DNA of 64,000 bases from Blepharisma japonicum (Eukaryota; Ciliophora; Heterotrichea; Heterotrichida; Blepharismidae), in assembly GCA_949751835.1 (NCBI GenBank), contig CATKHK010000014.1, positions 310,001 through 374,000 of the forward strand, given 5' to 3'. Below, piece by piece: positions 23,250-33,390 of the stretch. The notes beneath the pieces were generated by a model. It was given only the letters and a program-made list of their open reading frames with translations. It searched no databases and was not told where the DNA came from. The position numbers and the translations under genes are program-made. Positions within the stretch are counted from its first letter, which is position 1; the number at the start of each line of letters is the position of its first letter.

Positions 23250-24483
23250 ATTTTACAATAAGCCTATTTATAATGGATACCAGAAAGATGATAATAAATG
23301 GAGAAGAAAGTAATCTGGAGCGCAATTGAAATTGAATAGAAAATTATATTTGAATCAATATCCATAAGAAAAATTCCAGTATTTAAAATAAGCTGAAAAA
23401 GCTAATTCCATATTTTGTCAAAGACAAAAATGAATTAAAAATGCATTTTGATTCAATTTAGCCTAAGAATGATTATGTATGCTATTAAAAAATAATATTC
23501 ATTTATGATAGCTAGTTAATTCGCAAAATAGACTAACAATAAGTTTTGTAGATGGCAAATATAGCCATAGCTATTTAGATATCATTTCAATTGGCTTTCA
23601 GCCGATTTATGCTAATAGATAGTTAGTATCTATTAAAATGTTTGATGATGCCAGCAGATAGGCAGAAAGGCTTGTCTTAAAATCTAATTGACTAGCAATT
23701 TAATATTTCTCTTCACAACATAGTCAAGTATAAAACCTTAGAAAATTATTGAATGAACTTTGATGACCTAATTAATTTTTTTTGTAATATTGAGAGCCAA
23801 AATATTTTAATTGCATAATTTATCTAAAAATAAATCCTAATTGGTTATTCAAGGAAAATATGTTTATTTATTTGAATATTAAAATAATATAAGCCCTTTG
23901 GATTATTTTTTAGTCTATTGTTATCTAGCCCTTTTAAGGTTTTTCTTGATTGAATATAACACAATATGTTATCTCATTTCTTTGAATAAAAAAATGAAAT
24001 TAAACAGAGATATAAGAATTATTTAAGCGATCTGTATAAAGAAGATAAAGATAAAGTACCCGATATAAACAATAAATCTGCTGAAAATCATGTTTAAGCT
24101 TCGAATTTATATTAAAACTGAATTATCGATAATTATTATATAGCCAAGAATAGGTAGATTGCAGGCGGCAATTGTTAAGGTGGATTTATATTTGCTCAAC
24201 AGCAATAGTTTCTATATAATAACAATGAATTTTTGTTAGAAATCAGAAAGCCTTCGTAGTTAAAATTAAATTGAAAAATCAATTTTATAAATAAGCAATT
24301 TATGGCTCATTATTAATTTGCAAATTATAATGTAAAGATATCTTTTATCGAATTAAATTGAGGATTCTGAATAATTTCATATCCATTATTCTTGATTAGT
24401 TTTCTTGTATTTTAATTTTTATTACTCTCCATCTTCCAAAATTGCATTAATGGCCTAATATAGATTTCTTTAACAAAACAATA
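23250..24483. other. 1.2-kb stretch without an intact gene; possible gene relic
   Basis: The longest gene-free stretch in the window. Two blocks look partly coding on the plus strand: about 23521-23780 (SFVDGKYSHSYLDIISIGFQ, then LVSIKMFDDASR and AERLVLKSNWLAI) and about 23980-24400 (NEIKQRYKNYLSDLYKEDKD, IIDNYYIAKNR, FLYNNNEFLLEIRKPS). They lie in different frames and are interrupted by many TAA/TAG. The stop density is about what A+T-rich random DNA would give, so this is weak evidence for a decayed gene. No known family, no repeats, no tRNA. Confidence 0.35.
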
Positions 24484-25200
24484 ATGAAAAATAGCCAAAA
24501 TCTGTTCTGTTTGGACATGAGAAGCATAAGCCCTCACAATAGAAAGTATCAGTACGCGAAGTCAGTATCACCTATCGGGAGAAAAAGAGAAATTGATACG
24601 TCATTATTTGGGAGCCCAATTTTTAATAGCTCAAAAAAGATTATTGTCAACGGTGACGATTTAATTGATCTAAAGTACTTACTAGAAAAAAGTTTGTTTG
24701 ATATTTCAGCTTCCAAAGGCATGAATAGCGCGAGAATGCTGTACTGCCAAAAGAAGGAGAAAGAATTGATTTCAGATATGAAAAAGAGAAATAAAAATTT
24801 ACATCGAAAAATTCAAAAATCCTCAGCCTTAGCTGTTTCTAATAAGCCATCTTCCTCAAATACTTATTTAATAAACCCACTGGGTTTTCCTAAGAGAAAA
24901 TCAAGCATTTTCTTAAGGCGCTTTTCAAATCCCAAAAGTCCACACCCAATTCAATTTGAAAAATCCATCAGCGTCAACAAGATTTGCTCGCATCAAAATA
25001 GGCCGTCTTTGAAAAAAGAAACCTCAAAAACTCCTGATCCATCCCAAGAAAAAACACAAATAAATGTAAAGTTTAGCAGCTCAAGAAGATCAATATTCCT
25101 ATCTCGCAAGAAGTCTCATAGAAGTGACTCAAGCGAATCATCAACTGATTTTGATGCAGATAAAAGCTTGACGCCCAGAAATATATCTATAACTAATTAA
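24484..25200 (+). CDS. unknown basic Ser-rich protein
   Basis: 238 residues in one open frame without TGA or introns. Strongly basic and Ser-rich (RSISPHNRKYQ, KRRKSSIFLRRFS-like clusters, SSSRRSIFLSRKKSHRS), with several Ser-Pro sites and an acidic tail. A short helix-like segment (DDLIDLKYLLEKSLFDIS, about residues 59-76) is the only candidate folded part. No domain recognised. Its stop codon (TAA, 25198-25200) lies 5 bp from that of the convergent coiled-coil gene. Confidence 0.75.
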   Translation: MKNSQNLFCLDMRSISPHNRKYQYAKSVSPIGRKREIDTSLFGSPIFNSSKKIIVNGDDLIDLKYLLEKSLFDISASKGMNSARMLYCQKKEKELISDMKKRNKNLHRKIQKSSALAVSNKPSSSNTYLINPLGFPKRKSSIFLRRFSNPKSPHPIQFEKSISVNKICSHQNRPSLKKETSKTPDPSQEKTQINVKFSSSRRSIFLSRKKSHRSDSSESSTDFDADKSLTPRNISITN

Positions 25201-25205
25201 TATCA

Positions 25206-26261
25206 TTAATCATCCATATTTTTGCCATAAACTAAATCTTCCAGCCTTTGAATTTCATTCCACATATTTGAATTATCTCTTTTAAGCCTTGCATATTCAT
25301 TTTCTAATAGAGAAGCTTCTTTGGATAGAAGTTCAGCCTGAGAGGTTGCAGAAATATGATTGGATTTTAGCCGCTTCAACTCCATTTGTTGGGCTTCTAT
25401 TACTCTCTGTGAAGATCTCATAGTGTCTCTTAAAGACAAGATATCTTTTGCTGCTGTTTCCTTTAGACTTAAAATATGATTCCTAAGCTCAATTATTTCA
25501 TATTCCAAGTTTTGAATTAATTTATCTTTTGCTTCAAGTCTTGGGAGCAGTTCGCTATAAGAAACAGTAGATTGAGCCTTTATTTTTTCCAAATTTAATA
25601 TGTGCTGCTGATTTTCACTAGAAATTTCTTGATTGATATCCTCGATTTCTTTTTTTGATGTAACTTCCAAAAGTTCCTTATGGTAATCTATGCTTCCAGT
25701 AATTTCTTCAATTTCTTTCTTTAAGTTTTCAATTTGATCTTCGATATTCATTCTTGAATGTTCACACTCATACTCATATTCATCAAATTGTCTTTGGTTT
25801 ACTGACAAAATTTCTTCATATTTCTCAATATCTCGTCTTAGGCGACTTGCAGATTCATTTCTATCTTTGTCAATATTTTCTAGTCTAATTTCATATTCTT
25901 CTTTTATTTTGTCTAATTCTCTCACTTGGAGTTCTTCATTAAGTTCTAGCTGCTGCCTTAAACTGCTCAATTGGCCTGTTAATGCATTTTTTATTTTTTC
26001 ATAGCTCTTCCCTTGAGATTCGATTTTTTTGCGATTGTACTTTTGTGCTTTATTTTGGTGGGTTTCTATATCTTTTATATATTCTTTTGAGTATGTGGAA
26101 TTGCTTAGCCTGCTAAGAGATGGACTTCCGTCAAATTTAGCTAAATTAGTTTCAGTCACTGAGCTGATGATTGGCCCACCGAAGATGTAAGAATTTTGGT
26201 TTATGATATCAGGAGACTCCTTTCCATATAAGATTTTTGATTCTGTGTCTGAAAAATCCAT
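25206..26261 (-). CDS. unknown long coiled-coil protein
   Basis: 351 residues. After a 60-residue Ser/Asn-rich head the protein is continuous coiled coil from about residue 70 to the end: long runs of Glu, Lys, Gln and Leu with heptad spacing, no Pro after residue 70 except one near 245 (LLPRLEAKDKLIQNLEYEI). No motor, kinase or membrane segment. Such proteins in ciliates are usually basal-body, axonemal or cortical filament components; that is inference from fold only. One open frame from the ATG at 26259-26261 to TAA. Confidence 0.8.
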   Translation of the reverse strand: MDFSDTESKILYGKESPDIINQNSYIFGGPIISSVTETNLAKFDGSPSLSRLSNSTYSKEYIKDIETHQNKAQKYNRKKIESQGKSYEKIKNALTGQLSSLRQQLELNEELQVRELDKIKEEYEIRLENIDKDRNESASRLRRDIEKYEEILSVNQRQFDEYEYECEHSRMNIEDQIENLKKEIEEITGSIDYHKELLEVTSKKEIEDINQEISSENQQHILNLEKIKAQSTVSYSELLPRLEAKDKLIQNLEYEIIELRNHILSLKETAAKDILSLRDTMRSSQRVIEAQQMELKRLKSNHISATSQAELLSKEASLLENEYARLKRDNSNMWNEIQRLEDLVYGKNMDD

Positions 26262-26533
26262 TTAAGTTAAAATTAAGAAATTAATAGCAGCTATTGATAT
26301 GAATCTAGGAAATAAGACTATCACCCAATATCAGAATAAATAAATGCGCATTGCTATTCATATTTGATAAAAAATTTGATATTTAAGAAAGTTATTTTCA
26401 CAAAATTGATGCCATTGATCCTCGTCTATTAATGCTTTTCTTTTAACTTAATTTAGAGATCCTAAATCTTTTGCAATGCCTTTAAAAGTATAATTGCTTC
26501 TTGCTAGACAATGCTTTTCATTTTAAGCTTAAC

Positions 26534-26935
26534 TTATATGTCTCTTTTATTATCTGTTCTTTCTTCGTGAATTCTTTGTACAAATGCATGCTGAGCATCA
26601 TTGTATTTGTGTTTTAATTCATCGAGAGCTTGCCGTCAAGATACTAAAAGTTGTCCTTGGATAAGTGGGTCTTTTTCTTCACGAGCTGCCTCAAATTCTG
26701 CTCTAATAGATGTCTTAATAATTTTAGATCTAGCTATGAATTACCAAGGAGTCCCGTCAGTATGGCATCATGTTAAGCAGCTAGCAAATTTTAAGTATTC
26801 TCTAAAGAGCAGTAAAGCTTCTTTATTAGGAGGAGGTTTGTTAGATCTCAAAAGGTTTTCCACAGGCTTTTCCAGGATTTTGTCCAAAATTCCCATTTCT
26901 TTTATTATATTTTCATTTAAGTAAATCTTGCTCAT
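26534..26935 (-). CDS. LYR-motif mitochondrial protein (Complex1_LYR family)
   Basis: This gene is invisible as one frame because it has a 15-nt intron (26730-26744) and two TGA Trp codons (SCLT-W-CH, LVS-W-RQ). Spliced, it gives 128 residues. The LYR signature is present as LLLFREYLKF (LFR in place of LYR), followed after the intron by IIKTSIRAEFEAAREEKDP, the Arg and Asp-Pro pattern of the family, and a last helix ALDELKHKYNDA. LYR proteins dock on mitochondrial acyl carrier protein and serve as subunits or assembly factors of respiratory complexes and Fe-S synthesis. Which member cannot be decided. Start at ATG 26933-26935; stop TAA 26534-26536. Confidence 0.82.
26730..26744 (-). other. 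15-nt spliceosomal intron (LYR gene)
   Basis: Minus-strand GTAATTCATAGCTAG, phase 2. Removal creates the codon TG|A (Trp) between TP and SKIIKTSIRAEF; retention gives TAG. Confidence 0.9.
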
Positions 26936-27146
26936 GCAAAAAATTCAAGCAGCTTCAATAATTTTCCTAGCATGTAAACTATTATTAGCTGCATAATTAC
27001 TTATTGATAAAATATAAATGGAGTGGCTTATTGATGAGAGCTAACCAATAGTCTGATTGAAACTGCTTGGCTATGCCAGATACTTATTAATCAAATAAAA
27101 GCAAAATAATGTTAAAACATTTTGCGCAATAAAATTATAAATATAA

Positions 27147-28262
27147 ATGTCATTAGTAATCTCACATTTGAATATTACAGGAAAAAAGCTGCAACATCGG
27201 TTAAGTTTAAAAAGCAAAAAATTAAAAAAGTCATTCAACTCCTTAAGCACCAGCAACTCACCACTCCCCTTGTGCTCTCATCATCATGGAGCTTTACAGA
27301 ATAGTCCGAAAACTGTAATAAATAGCCCTGAAAAGACAGAAAATAAAATTCAAAAAAAATGGAAGGCCAAGGAATCCCACACATATAAGCATGAAAAACT
27401 ATTACCTCCTAAGCTGGAAAGTTTCTTAAAAGACAATTTGCGGCAGCCTCGACAAGAATGAAATGAAAAATCTTCAAAAAATTCTCGAAAAATGATAAGG
27501 CTAAAAAGGAAAACATCAGATTTAACAGGGTCAAAGCTAAGAAAGCAATTATCGATCCCTGAAAGAGCAGACACAATAAATGAACTATCAATTACAAAGC
27601 CAAAGTTTTCTAACTGGGAATTTTATTCTGTAAATTCAAATCAAACTACAAGAAAAAACACAATAGTTCCTTCAAAAGACACATTTTATAAAACTCACTC
27701 CTCAACCGAAAATTCTTTGCTATACACTTCAAACTCAATTTGTGCACCCTTAAACGATATTAAATGCCTTCAATCCTCAACAAGTTTAAACGTTTTGGCT
27801 ACTGAAGATCCAAAATCGAATATAAGTGATATAGAAAGGATTCTTGAAGATAACTCATGAATCATTAAAAAGCACAAATCAATAGTCAGCAGTCCAGTAA
27901 AACCCCAAATTACTCCAAAAATAGCTGACTCCCCTAAAGATGACACATTTTCGTTTCCTATCATCAGGAAGCTATTATCTCATCGCCAATCAAATACTTT
28001 GAGACCTGAGTTAAGACAAAGCATGACATCAGTCTATCCTAAATTTGAAATGTCTCCTTTCGGTAATCACAAAGGCTTGAAAGAATTTGATGACATAAAA
28101 AATTCTTTTATGAATTTAAATAGCGAAGAAACAACAGAAATAAGCAGGATCAAAAGAAAAAGGTATAATCAAACTCGAAAAATAACAAGATCAGCAAGTC
28201 CGAATGATTACAAATTTATGTCTTTATATATTGAATGATATGAAAAAAATCTAATTAATTAA
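27147..28262 (+). CDS. unknown Ser/Lys-rich protein
   Basis: 371 residues in one frame across three TGA Trp codons (at about 27459-27461, 27858-27860 and 28236-28238), ending in TAA at 28260-28262. Rich in Ser, Lys, Asn and Thr with many basic clusters (KSKKLKKSFNSLS, RKMIRLKRKTSD, RIKRKRYNQTRKITRS). No predicted globular domain or membrane helix; Ser-Pro sites suggest phosphorylation. The stop lies only 4 bp from the stop of the convergent KICS2-like gene. Family not recognised; the first ATG after stops was taken as start. Confidence 0.72.
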
Positions 28263-28266
28263 CACT

Positions 28267-29460
28267 TTAATTAACTCTGGGTGTCAGAGATCTCAATTGG
28301 GTACATAGCTGGTTTATGAACTCAGTTATTGCTTTAGCTTCGCCTTTTGGTCTTAATGACGCATAAGCATAAGCTGAAGCCAAGTATACATGGACGTCTA
28401 CTTTACAGAAATGAAAATACAGATCTAGTGAATTATACATCATTTCACTCACCCTATGGTTTGCCTTTATAATTGTAGAACTTTCACTTTGCAATGCAGA
28501 ATATAATGTAGCTTCAGTTTCATTTGGAAGCTCTTCAGGTTTTCAATTATGCTTGAAAACGGGTACAAACTTGTCAGGAATTGTTGATGTTAGTGAACTA
28601 TTTTTCCTTTTGCATCTATACCCTCCTTCTTGCCAATTTAATAAAACTTCATTTTCTCTTTTATCTAATAATAAAGCAATATAATGAATTTTCAGCTCTG
28701 CACATTTGGATTGAACTTTCCGTCTGCATATAATTTACCTGTTATAATATTCTTCGTTTTCCAATAAATTACCATCAGAAAGCGTTCTTTCGAAGTATAA
28801 AGTTGCCTTACCAATCAGTCCATGGAGCATTTTGACAAGATATCTATAGAGAAGATTATAATCATCAAAAGAATTACTATGAGAAATTGGAGAATATTTT
28901 TTGTCGCGAAATATTTTTTCCCATTGCTGGATGCTTGAGTGAGCTTTGGTTAATGAAATAATAGTCTGCAAAAAATTAAATCTTGATAAGCTTGTAAAAG
29001 CCATGACTAAGTTTTTGATAGAAGTCAGCTCGCATACCATTGTTTCTTGAAAAGGTCGTAAATCGTAATGATCACATTCACTGGTTTCTTTCAAATAGCT
29101 ATCGCATAAAAATGTAATATTTTCTGGGATCTGATAATCTGATTGAGAAAGAAGCTTGTAAATTTGACAAGTTTTCAGTTGGATTTGGGTGAGGTGGAGA
29201 ATTTCAATAAAGAAGGAATCATCTGAAGTGGTCAATCCAGCTCTAACTTCTTCATAAATGTCTCTTATTGCATGATCTCGATTCGGATCTTGAAGAGATG
29301 CCGGAGTGAAATTGTAATATTGCATTTCGAATACAATTAAGCCTTGCAAGCTTTTCATCATCTTGTGAGAGCATTGATAACTATTTAGTAGACCATAACA
29401 TTCTTCATAATTTTGCTCTGCAAGTTGGCAAGTAAATCTATCTTTAAATAATTCATCCAT
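28267..29460 (-). CDS. KICS2: KICSTOR subunit 2 (KICS2/C12orf66)-like protein
   Basis: 392 residues once the 15-nt intron at 28724-28738 is removed (NR joined to RKVQSKCAELKIHYIALLLD). The product aligns by eye along its length with human KICS2: RDHAIRDIYEEV with KDSIRTIYTSLH; FNFLQTIISLTKAHSSIQQW then EKIFRDK (residues 162-187) with [20 protein letters not shown] then GQIFEKQ; and the end, YFHFCKVDVHVYLASAYAYA then ITEFINQLCTQLR, with YFLTRPEPHFTIVIIFE then FISFLNEVSLALK. In animals KICSTOR tethers GATOR1 to lysosomes and restrains TORC1 when amino acids are scarce. The divergent neighbour is an S6K/SGK-like kinase 143 bp away. TGA at one site is Trp. Identity is from remembered sequence, not a search. 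Confidence 0.75.
28724..28738 (-). other. 15-nt spliceosomal intron (KICS2-like gene)
   Basis: Minus-strand GTAAATTATATGCAG, phase 2. Removal restores AG|A (Arg) and continues into the conserved C-terminal half; retention gives TAA. Confidence 0.92.
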
Positions 29461-29603
29461 ATAATTATTTCATATTATTAGATATAAATTTTTATGTGTT
29501 ATTTTACGGACTATTTTCTCAAAATATCCCAATCTTATCTCTTATTTTTTTAAATAAACAAAGCTATAAAGCATTTACCCTGAGCCAGTATTTTCTAATT
29601 AAA

Positions 29604-30689
29604 ATGGAATTTGAAACACAAAGAAATTGCTCAGTCAACGACTTCGAGCTGTTAAAAGTAATTGGAAAAGGCCGATTTGGGGAAGTTCTTTTAGTAAAGA
29701 AAAAAATAACAGAAGAATTATTTGCGATGAAAATTCTAAAAAAAAAATACATCGCAGAATGCAGACAAATCGAGCATACAAGAACAGAACGAAAAATTCT
29801 TGCAAGTGTCGACCATCCTTATATTGTCAAATTCTTCTATGCTTTTCAAAGTAACGAAAGGCTTTATTTAATTCTTGAATATTGCTCAGGCGGTGAATTA
29901 TTTTTCCACCTCAACCGAGCTCGTCGTTTTGATGAGCAAAGAGTTAAGTTTTATAGTGCTTGCCTTGTCCTTGCCATAGAACATTTACACAGCAAAAATA
30001 TCATTTATAGAGAGTAATTGTTATGCAGCTTGAAGCCTGAAAACGTTTTAATTGATGAAGATGGGTTCCCTAAAATCACTGATTTCGGTTTGTCAAAAGA
30101 AAATTGCACTGATGGAAGATCTGCAAGAAGCTTCTGCGGAACTGCTGAGTATTTGGCACCAGAAGTGATAATTAAGCAAGGGTATGGAAAAGCTGTTGAT
30201 TGGTGGTCACTTGGTTGCATAATATATGAAATGCTGATTGGGCTACCTCCATTTTATCATGAGAACAAAAAGTACGTGTATATGAAAATCCTTTCAGAAG
30301 AACCGCCTTTGCATGATTTTTTGTCACTTCCAGTAAAGAATTTGCTGACAGGCTTGCTTCATAAAGATCCGAATCGAAGATTGGGAGCAAGAGGGGCCGA
30401 AGAAATCAAAACGAATACTTGGTTTTTTGATATAGATTGGGCTGCTTTAGAAACAAAAACAATTATGCCTTCTTTTGTTCCTAGTATTTCTGATCCTGCT
30501 AATAGTCGATATTTCAGTGAAGAATTCACAAGCTCAGCTATAAGTTCTGCATCACCAAATCAATTATCGCCAAGAAATTCAAGTCCAACTTATGACGGAT
30601 TTTCATATTCCAGTAGTCCTTCAGAATCTAAATGCATTTTTGACAATGAATTCACAATAAGAGAGGAGGAAGGACAGCCAGTTGTTTAA
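29604..30689 (+). CDS. AGC-family protein kinase (S6K/SGK/Akt-like)
   Basis: 356 residues after removing the intron at 30014-30028, which splits the catalytic Asp codon. Visible: Gly loop GKGRFGEV (21-28), Lys43 in AMK, YRDLKPEN with Asp137, DFG at Asp155, and activation loop SFCGTAEYLAPE (Ser171 at the PDK1 site position). After the kinase fold comes an AGC tail with SFVPSISDP and a hydrophobic motif YDGFSYS, like FLGFTY of S6K and FPQFSYS of Akt. No PH domain precedes the kinase: residues 1-13 run straight into FELLKVIG. The ATG at 29604 is chosen because the upstream extension is not kinase-like. Probably PDK1- and TORC-regulated, by family. Confidence 0.9.
30014..30028 (+). other. 15-nt spliceosomal intron (AGC kinase)
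   Basis: GTAATTGTTATGCAG, phase 2. Removal joins GA|C, the catalytic Asp of YRDLKPEN; retention gives TAA. Confidence 0.97.
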
Positions 30690-30776
30690 CTTTTCGGATA
30701 TTTAGACATAGGTTTAAATATTTTTACAATAAATGGTATTATTTTTTAGAAATTCAATAAAAATCAACTAATAAAA

Positions 30777-31391
30777 ATGATAATTTTTATATGCTTATTA
30801 GCAATAACATTTTCGCATATAAGTCCTGAGGAGTCTATTTCAATGAAAATACAAAATAAGACAGAATTGCCTCTTATCAACCTAAGTGACAAGGAGGTTT
30901 CTCATCTACTAGATACTCATGCTAATAATTGACTCATTTTATTTTATGATTCAGGCATAAGAACCTCTCAAAACCTTATTAACACTTGGAAGAGGAGCGC
31001 ACACGTTTTGCATCAAGAAAATCATACAGATAATATAGGGATCGTAGATTTGCGAAAAAATTACACAAGAAATTTCATAAGGCTTGATCTTAATTCATAC
31101 CCAAAAGCAATCTATCTTAATAAAGGATTTTATTATAATTATACTGGACCAATTGATGCTAATGGTGTGCAAGATCTAATTAAAAAGAAAACTTATTTAA
31201 ATCACACAAGAATTAAAATTCCTCCACCTGTGACTTTTGTAAGCTTGATATTGAATACAGCAAAGCAAATTGTTGAAGGAAACCCGAAAGTTTTGAAGAT
31301 TCTAGGAGCAATGATGGCGATCATTATGATTTTTCCAATAGTGTTTTGTATCAAGCAATGCCAAAAGCCTGAAAAAGAAAAGGAAGAATAA
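30777..31391 (+). CDS. thioredoxin-fold type I membrane protein without CXXC
   Basis: 204 residues, with TGA at 30929-30931 as Trp. A cleavable-looking signal peptide (MIIFICLLAITFSHIS), then a thioredoxin-like domain: LILFYDSG, NIGIVDLRKN, YPKAIYLNKGFYYNYTG and DANGVQDLI follow the beta-alpha pattern of PDI/TMX proteins, including the Tyr-Pro turn. The active-site position reads SGIR, so it has no redox Cys pair. One transmembrane helix (about residues 170-192) and a short Lys/Glu-rich cytosolic tail (KPEKEKEE) follow. Likely an ER-membrane binding or chaperone protein related to redox-inactive TMX/PDI members; fold assignment is by pattern. Several N-glycosylation sites (NKT, NYT, NHT). Confidence 0.72.
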
Positions 31392-31412
31392 TTATTATGA
31401 TAATTAAACAAA

Positions 31413-32894
31413 TTATTTATATTTAGATATTGGATGGAGGCTTGCTTTTTGGTAATCACTCAGTGCATCATTATAGCATTGCTGAATTAAATTATTGTTT
31501 GGATCTAAATCTAAAGCCACAGTGAGTAGTAATAAAGCTTGCTTAACTTGGTTATGGCTGGGCTCATTATCCATTATTCCTTTTGCCTCTTCATAAAGTG
31601 CATTGGAGTTTTTGGGATTTCTCCCTGATATTCTATTCTTATTTATCTCTTTCAAATTTGTATTAATTTTCCCATAAATTTCATTAAAAAAATAATCTGA
31701 ATCAGTCAAATTATAAACTCTTATCATTTTTTTTGATTCTTCCAATAATGATTCATACCTTTTTTTACAATATTTTTCTATTTCTTTTGCAATATTCTCA
31801 TTCGTATCTTTATATTGATTCTGCAATGCAATAAATCCTTCAGTTTCATTAAGAATGCAGTCCAAATCTCTCGTTTTGGTGGCTAATTCCCAGTAATTTG
31901 GCTCAATTTTAACTTCAGGTTTATCTTCTTCCCCATTTGCTTTATTTTCTTCATCTTCCAGCTGGTCTGGCTCAAACTCATCTTCGCTAATTTCTCTTAA
32001 AATTTCATATTCTTCTATTGTTATGTCCTCTTCTTTCTTATCTTCTTCATGAAGTGGAGCAGGAGGTAATCTTGGCAAAGGTACTTCAATTTTCGGTGGG
32101 TACAAAGATTGAATATAAGGCATTTCTTTTAGTTGCTGAAAAGATGGCCTTCTTTCATGGTCATAAGTCAGCATTATTTTTATAAAATCTTTAACCTCTT
32201 GAGAAAGTTCACAGTTCGCTGGAAATTTCACTTCTTCCCTCTGCATTCTTTGAAGCTGCGCAATACTTCTGCAATTAAAAGCGGAAATTCCAGTAAGAAT
32301 TTCATAAGAAAGGACGCCTAAGCTTCAGACATCAGCTTTATAGCTATAATGCTCATCATTAAAAATTTCTGGGGCCATAAAAATTGGAGTGCCAAGCTGA
32401 GTTGTCGCTAAGTCGTTCTGAAGAATTTTTGCAAAGCCAAAATCCGCCACTCGAATGCTAGCATCGTCCGATTTGGTTGTTAGTAAAATATTTGCTAATT
32501 TTAAGTCTCTATGCATGATATTGTTACTTTGTAGGTTTATGAATGCTTCTATTATTTGGCTGATTCACTTTTTCGCAAGCGATTCTTTAACCTTTTGAAA
32601 GTCTTTAACATATTTTTCAAGATCTCCTCCTCCACAATATTCCATCATCAAGTAAATGTTGTTTTGTGTTCTGAGGACGTCATAAAGTTTTACGACATAA
32701 GGACTATCAGCTTTTCGGAGAGCTTTTATTTCGAGTTCTATTTGTTTATAAAGCTTTTCGTTCAGATTTTTTACTGGGATCACTTTTACTGCAATGGCTT
32801 GGTTGCTTTCTACTTGTTTTCCGATGTAGACGACACCATAATTTCCTTCGCCAAGCCTGGACTCAAGAATGTAGTTTCCTACTCGTTTCACCAT
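31413..32894 (-). CDS. ULK/ATG1-like Ser/Thr protein kinase
   Basis: 493 residues in one frame with TGA Trp codons, including the invariant subdomain-IX Trp at 32322-32324 (YKADV-W-SLGVLSYE). Kinase motifs: Gly loop GEGNYGVV (15-22), Lys37 in IAVKVI, EYCGGGDLEKYV, HRDLKLANILL (Asp130), VADFGFAK (Asp151) and LGTPIFMAPE. The EYCGGGDL and GTP-x-FMAPE strings resemble ULK/ATG1 and related kinases. The C-terminal 200 residues hold an acidic linker and a helical region ending in a TPR/MIT-like pair (QALLLLTVALDLDPNN, IQQCYNDALSDYQKA). MIT-like tails occur in ATG1/ULK kinases, supporting an autophagy- or trafficking-type role, but ULK3/4-like or NEK-like assignment is not excluded. Confidence 0.85.
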
Positions 32895-33390
32895 TTATCA
32901 GAAAATTATAAGCACTCTCAATTTTGGCAATGTTTAATAGACATATGGAAATTTTAAGAAATTAGAATTTAAAAAATGAGTGAAAATAATGGTTCACGTA
33001 CATAAAATTGTAAATAATATTTAAACATCTATGGATTTAATCCAATTTCCAAATAAAAAAGATATTTAGTTTTTAAGAATATTCATTTTTATATTTGAAT
33101 CTATAATTCTGATTTATCATCTTAAGCTTAAAACAAGCTTTATTCTTTCATAAATGGCAACAATTAATCGATTTAGTATGTTAACAGCCGATGAAAAAAA
33201 AAATATTAATTTGATAATGTGTGATTAAATCTTTTCCCCATTTTTAGTAATTAATTAATTCATTCATTCTACTCCAAGAGTCTCCAAGTTACCTATCGAA
33301 AGCTTGCACTTTATAAAACATTATTCTTTGAATTTTGAAAAAATTGATAAAAAAATTCTTAACAGATTTTAAATATAATATATAAAATCT
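32895..33390. other. divergent intergenic region, no gene seen
   Basis: 496 bp between the start codons of the ULK-like kinase (minus) and the carrier (plus). Very A+T-rich with stops in all frames. It must contain both promoters; no recognisable element. Confidence 0.5.

Noticed and set aside
26601-26924. Plus-strand open frame of about 107 codons
   Set aside because: It is antisense to the LYR-motif gene, which has a clear family match after splicing.
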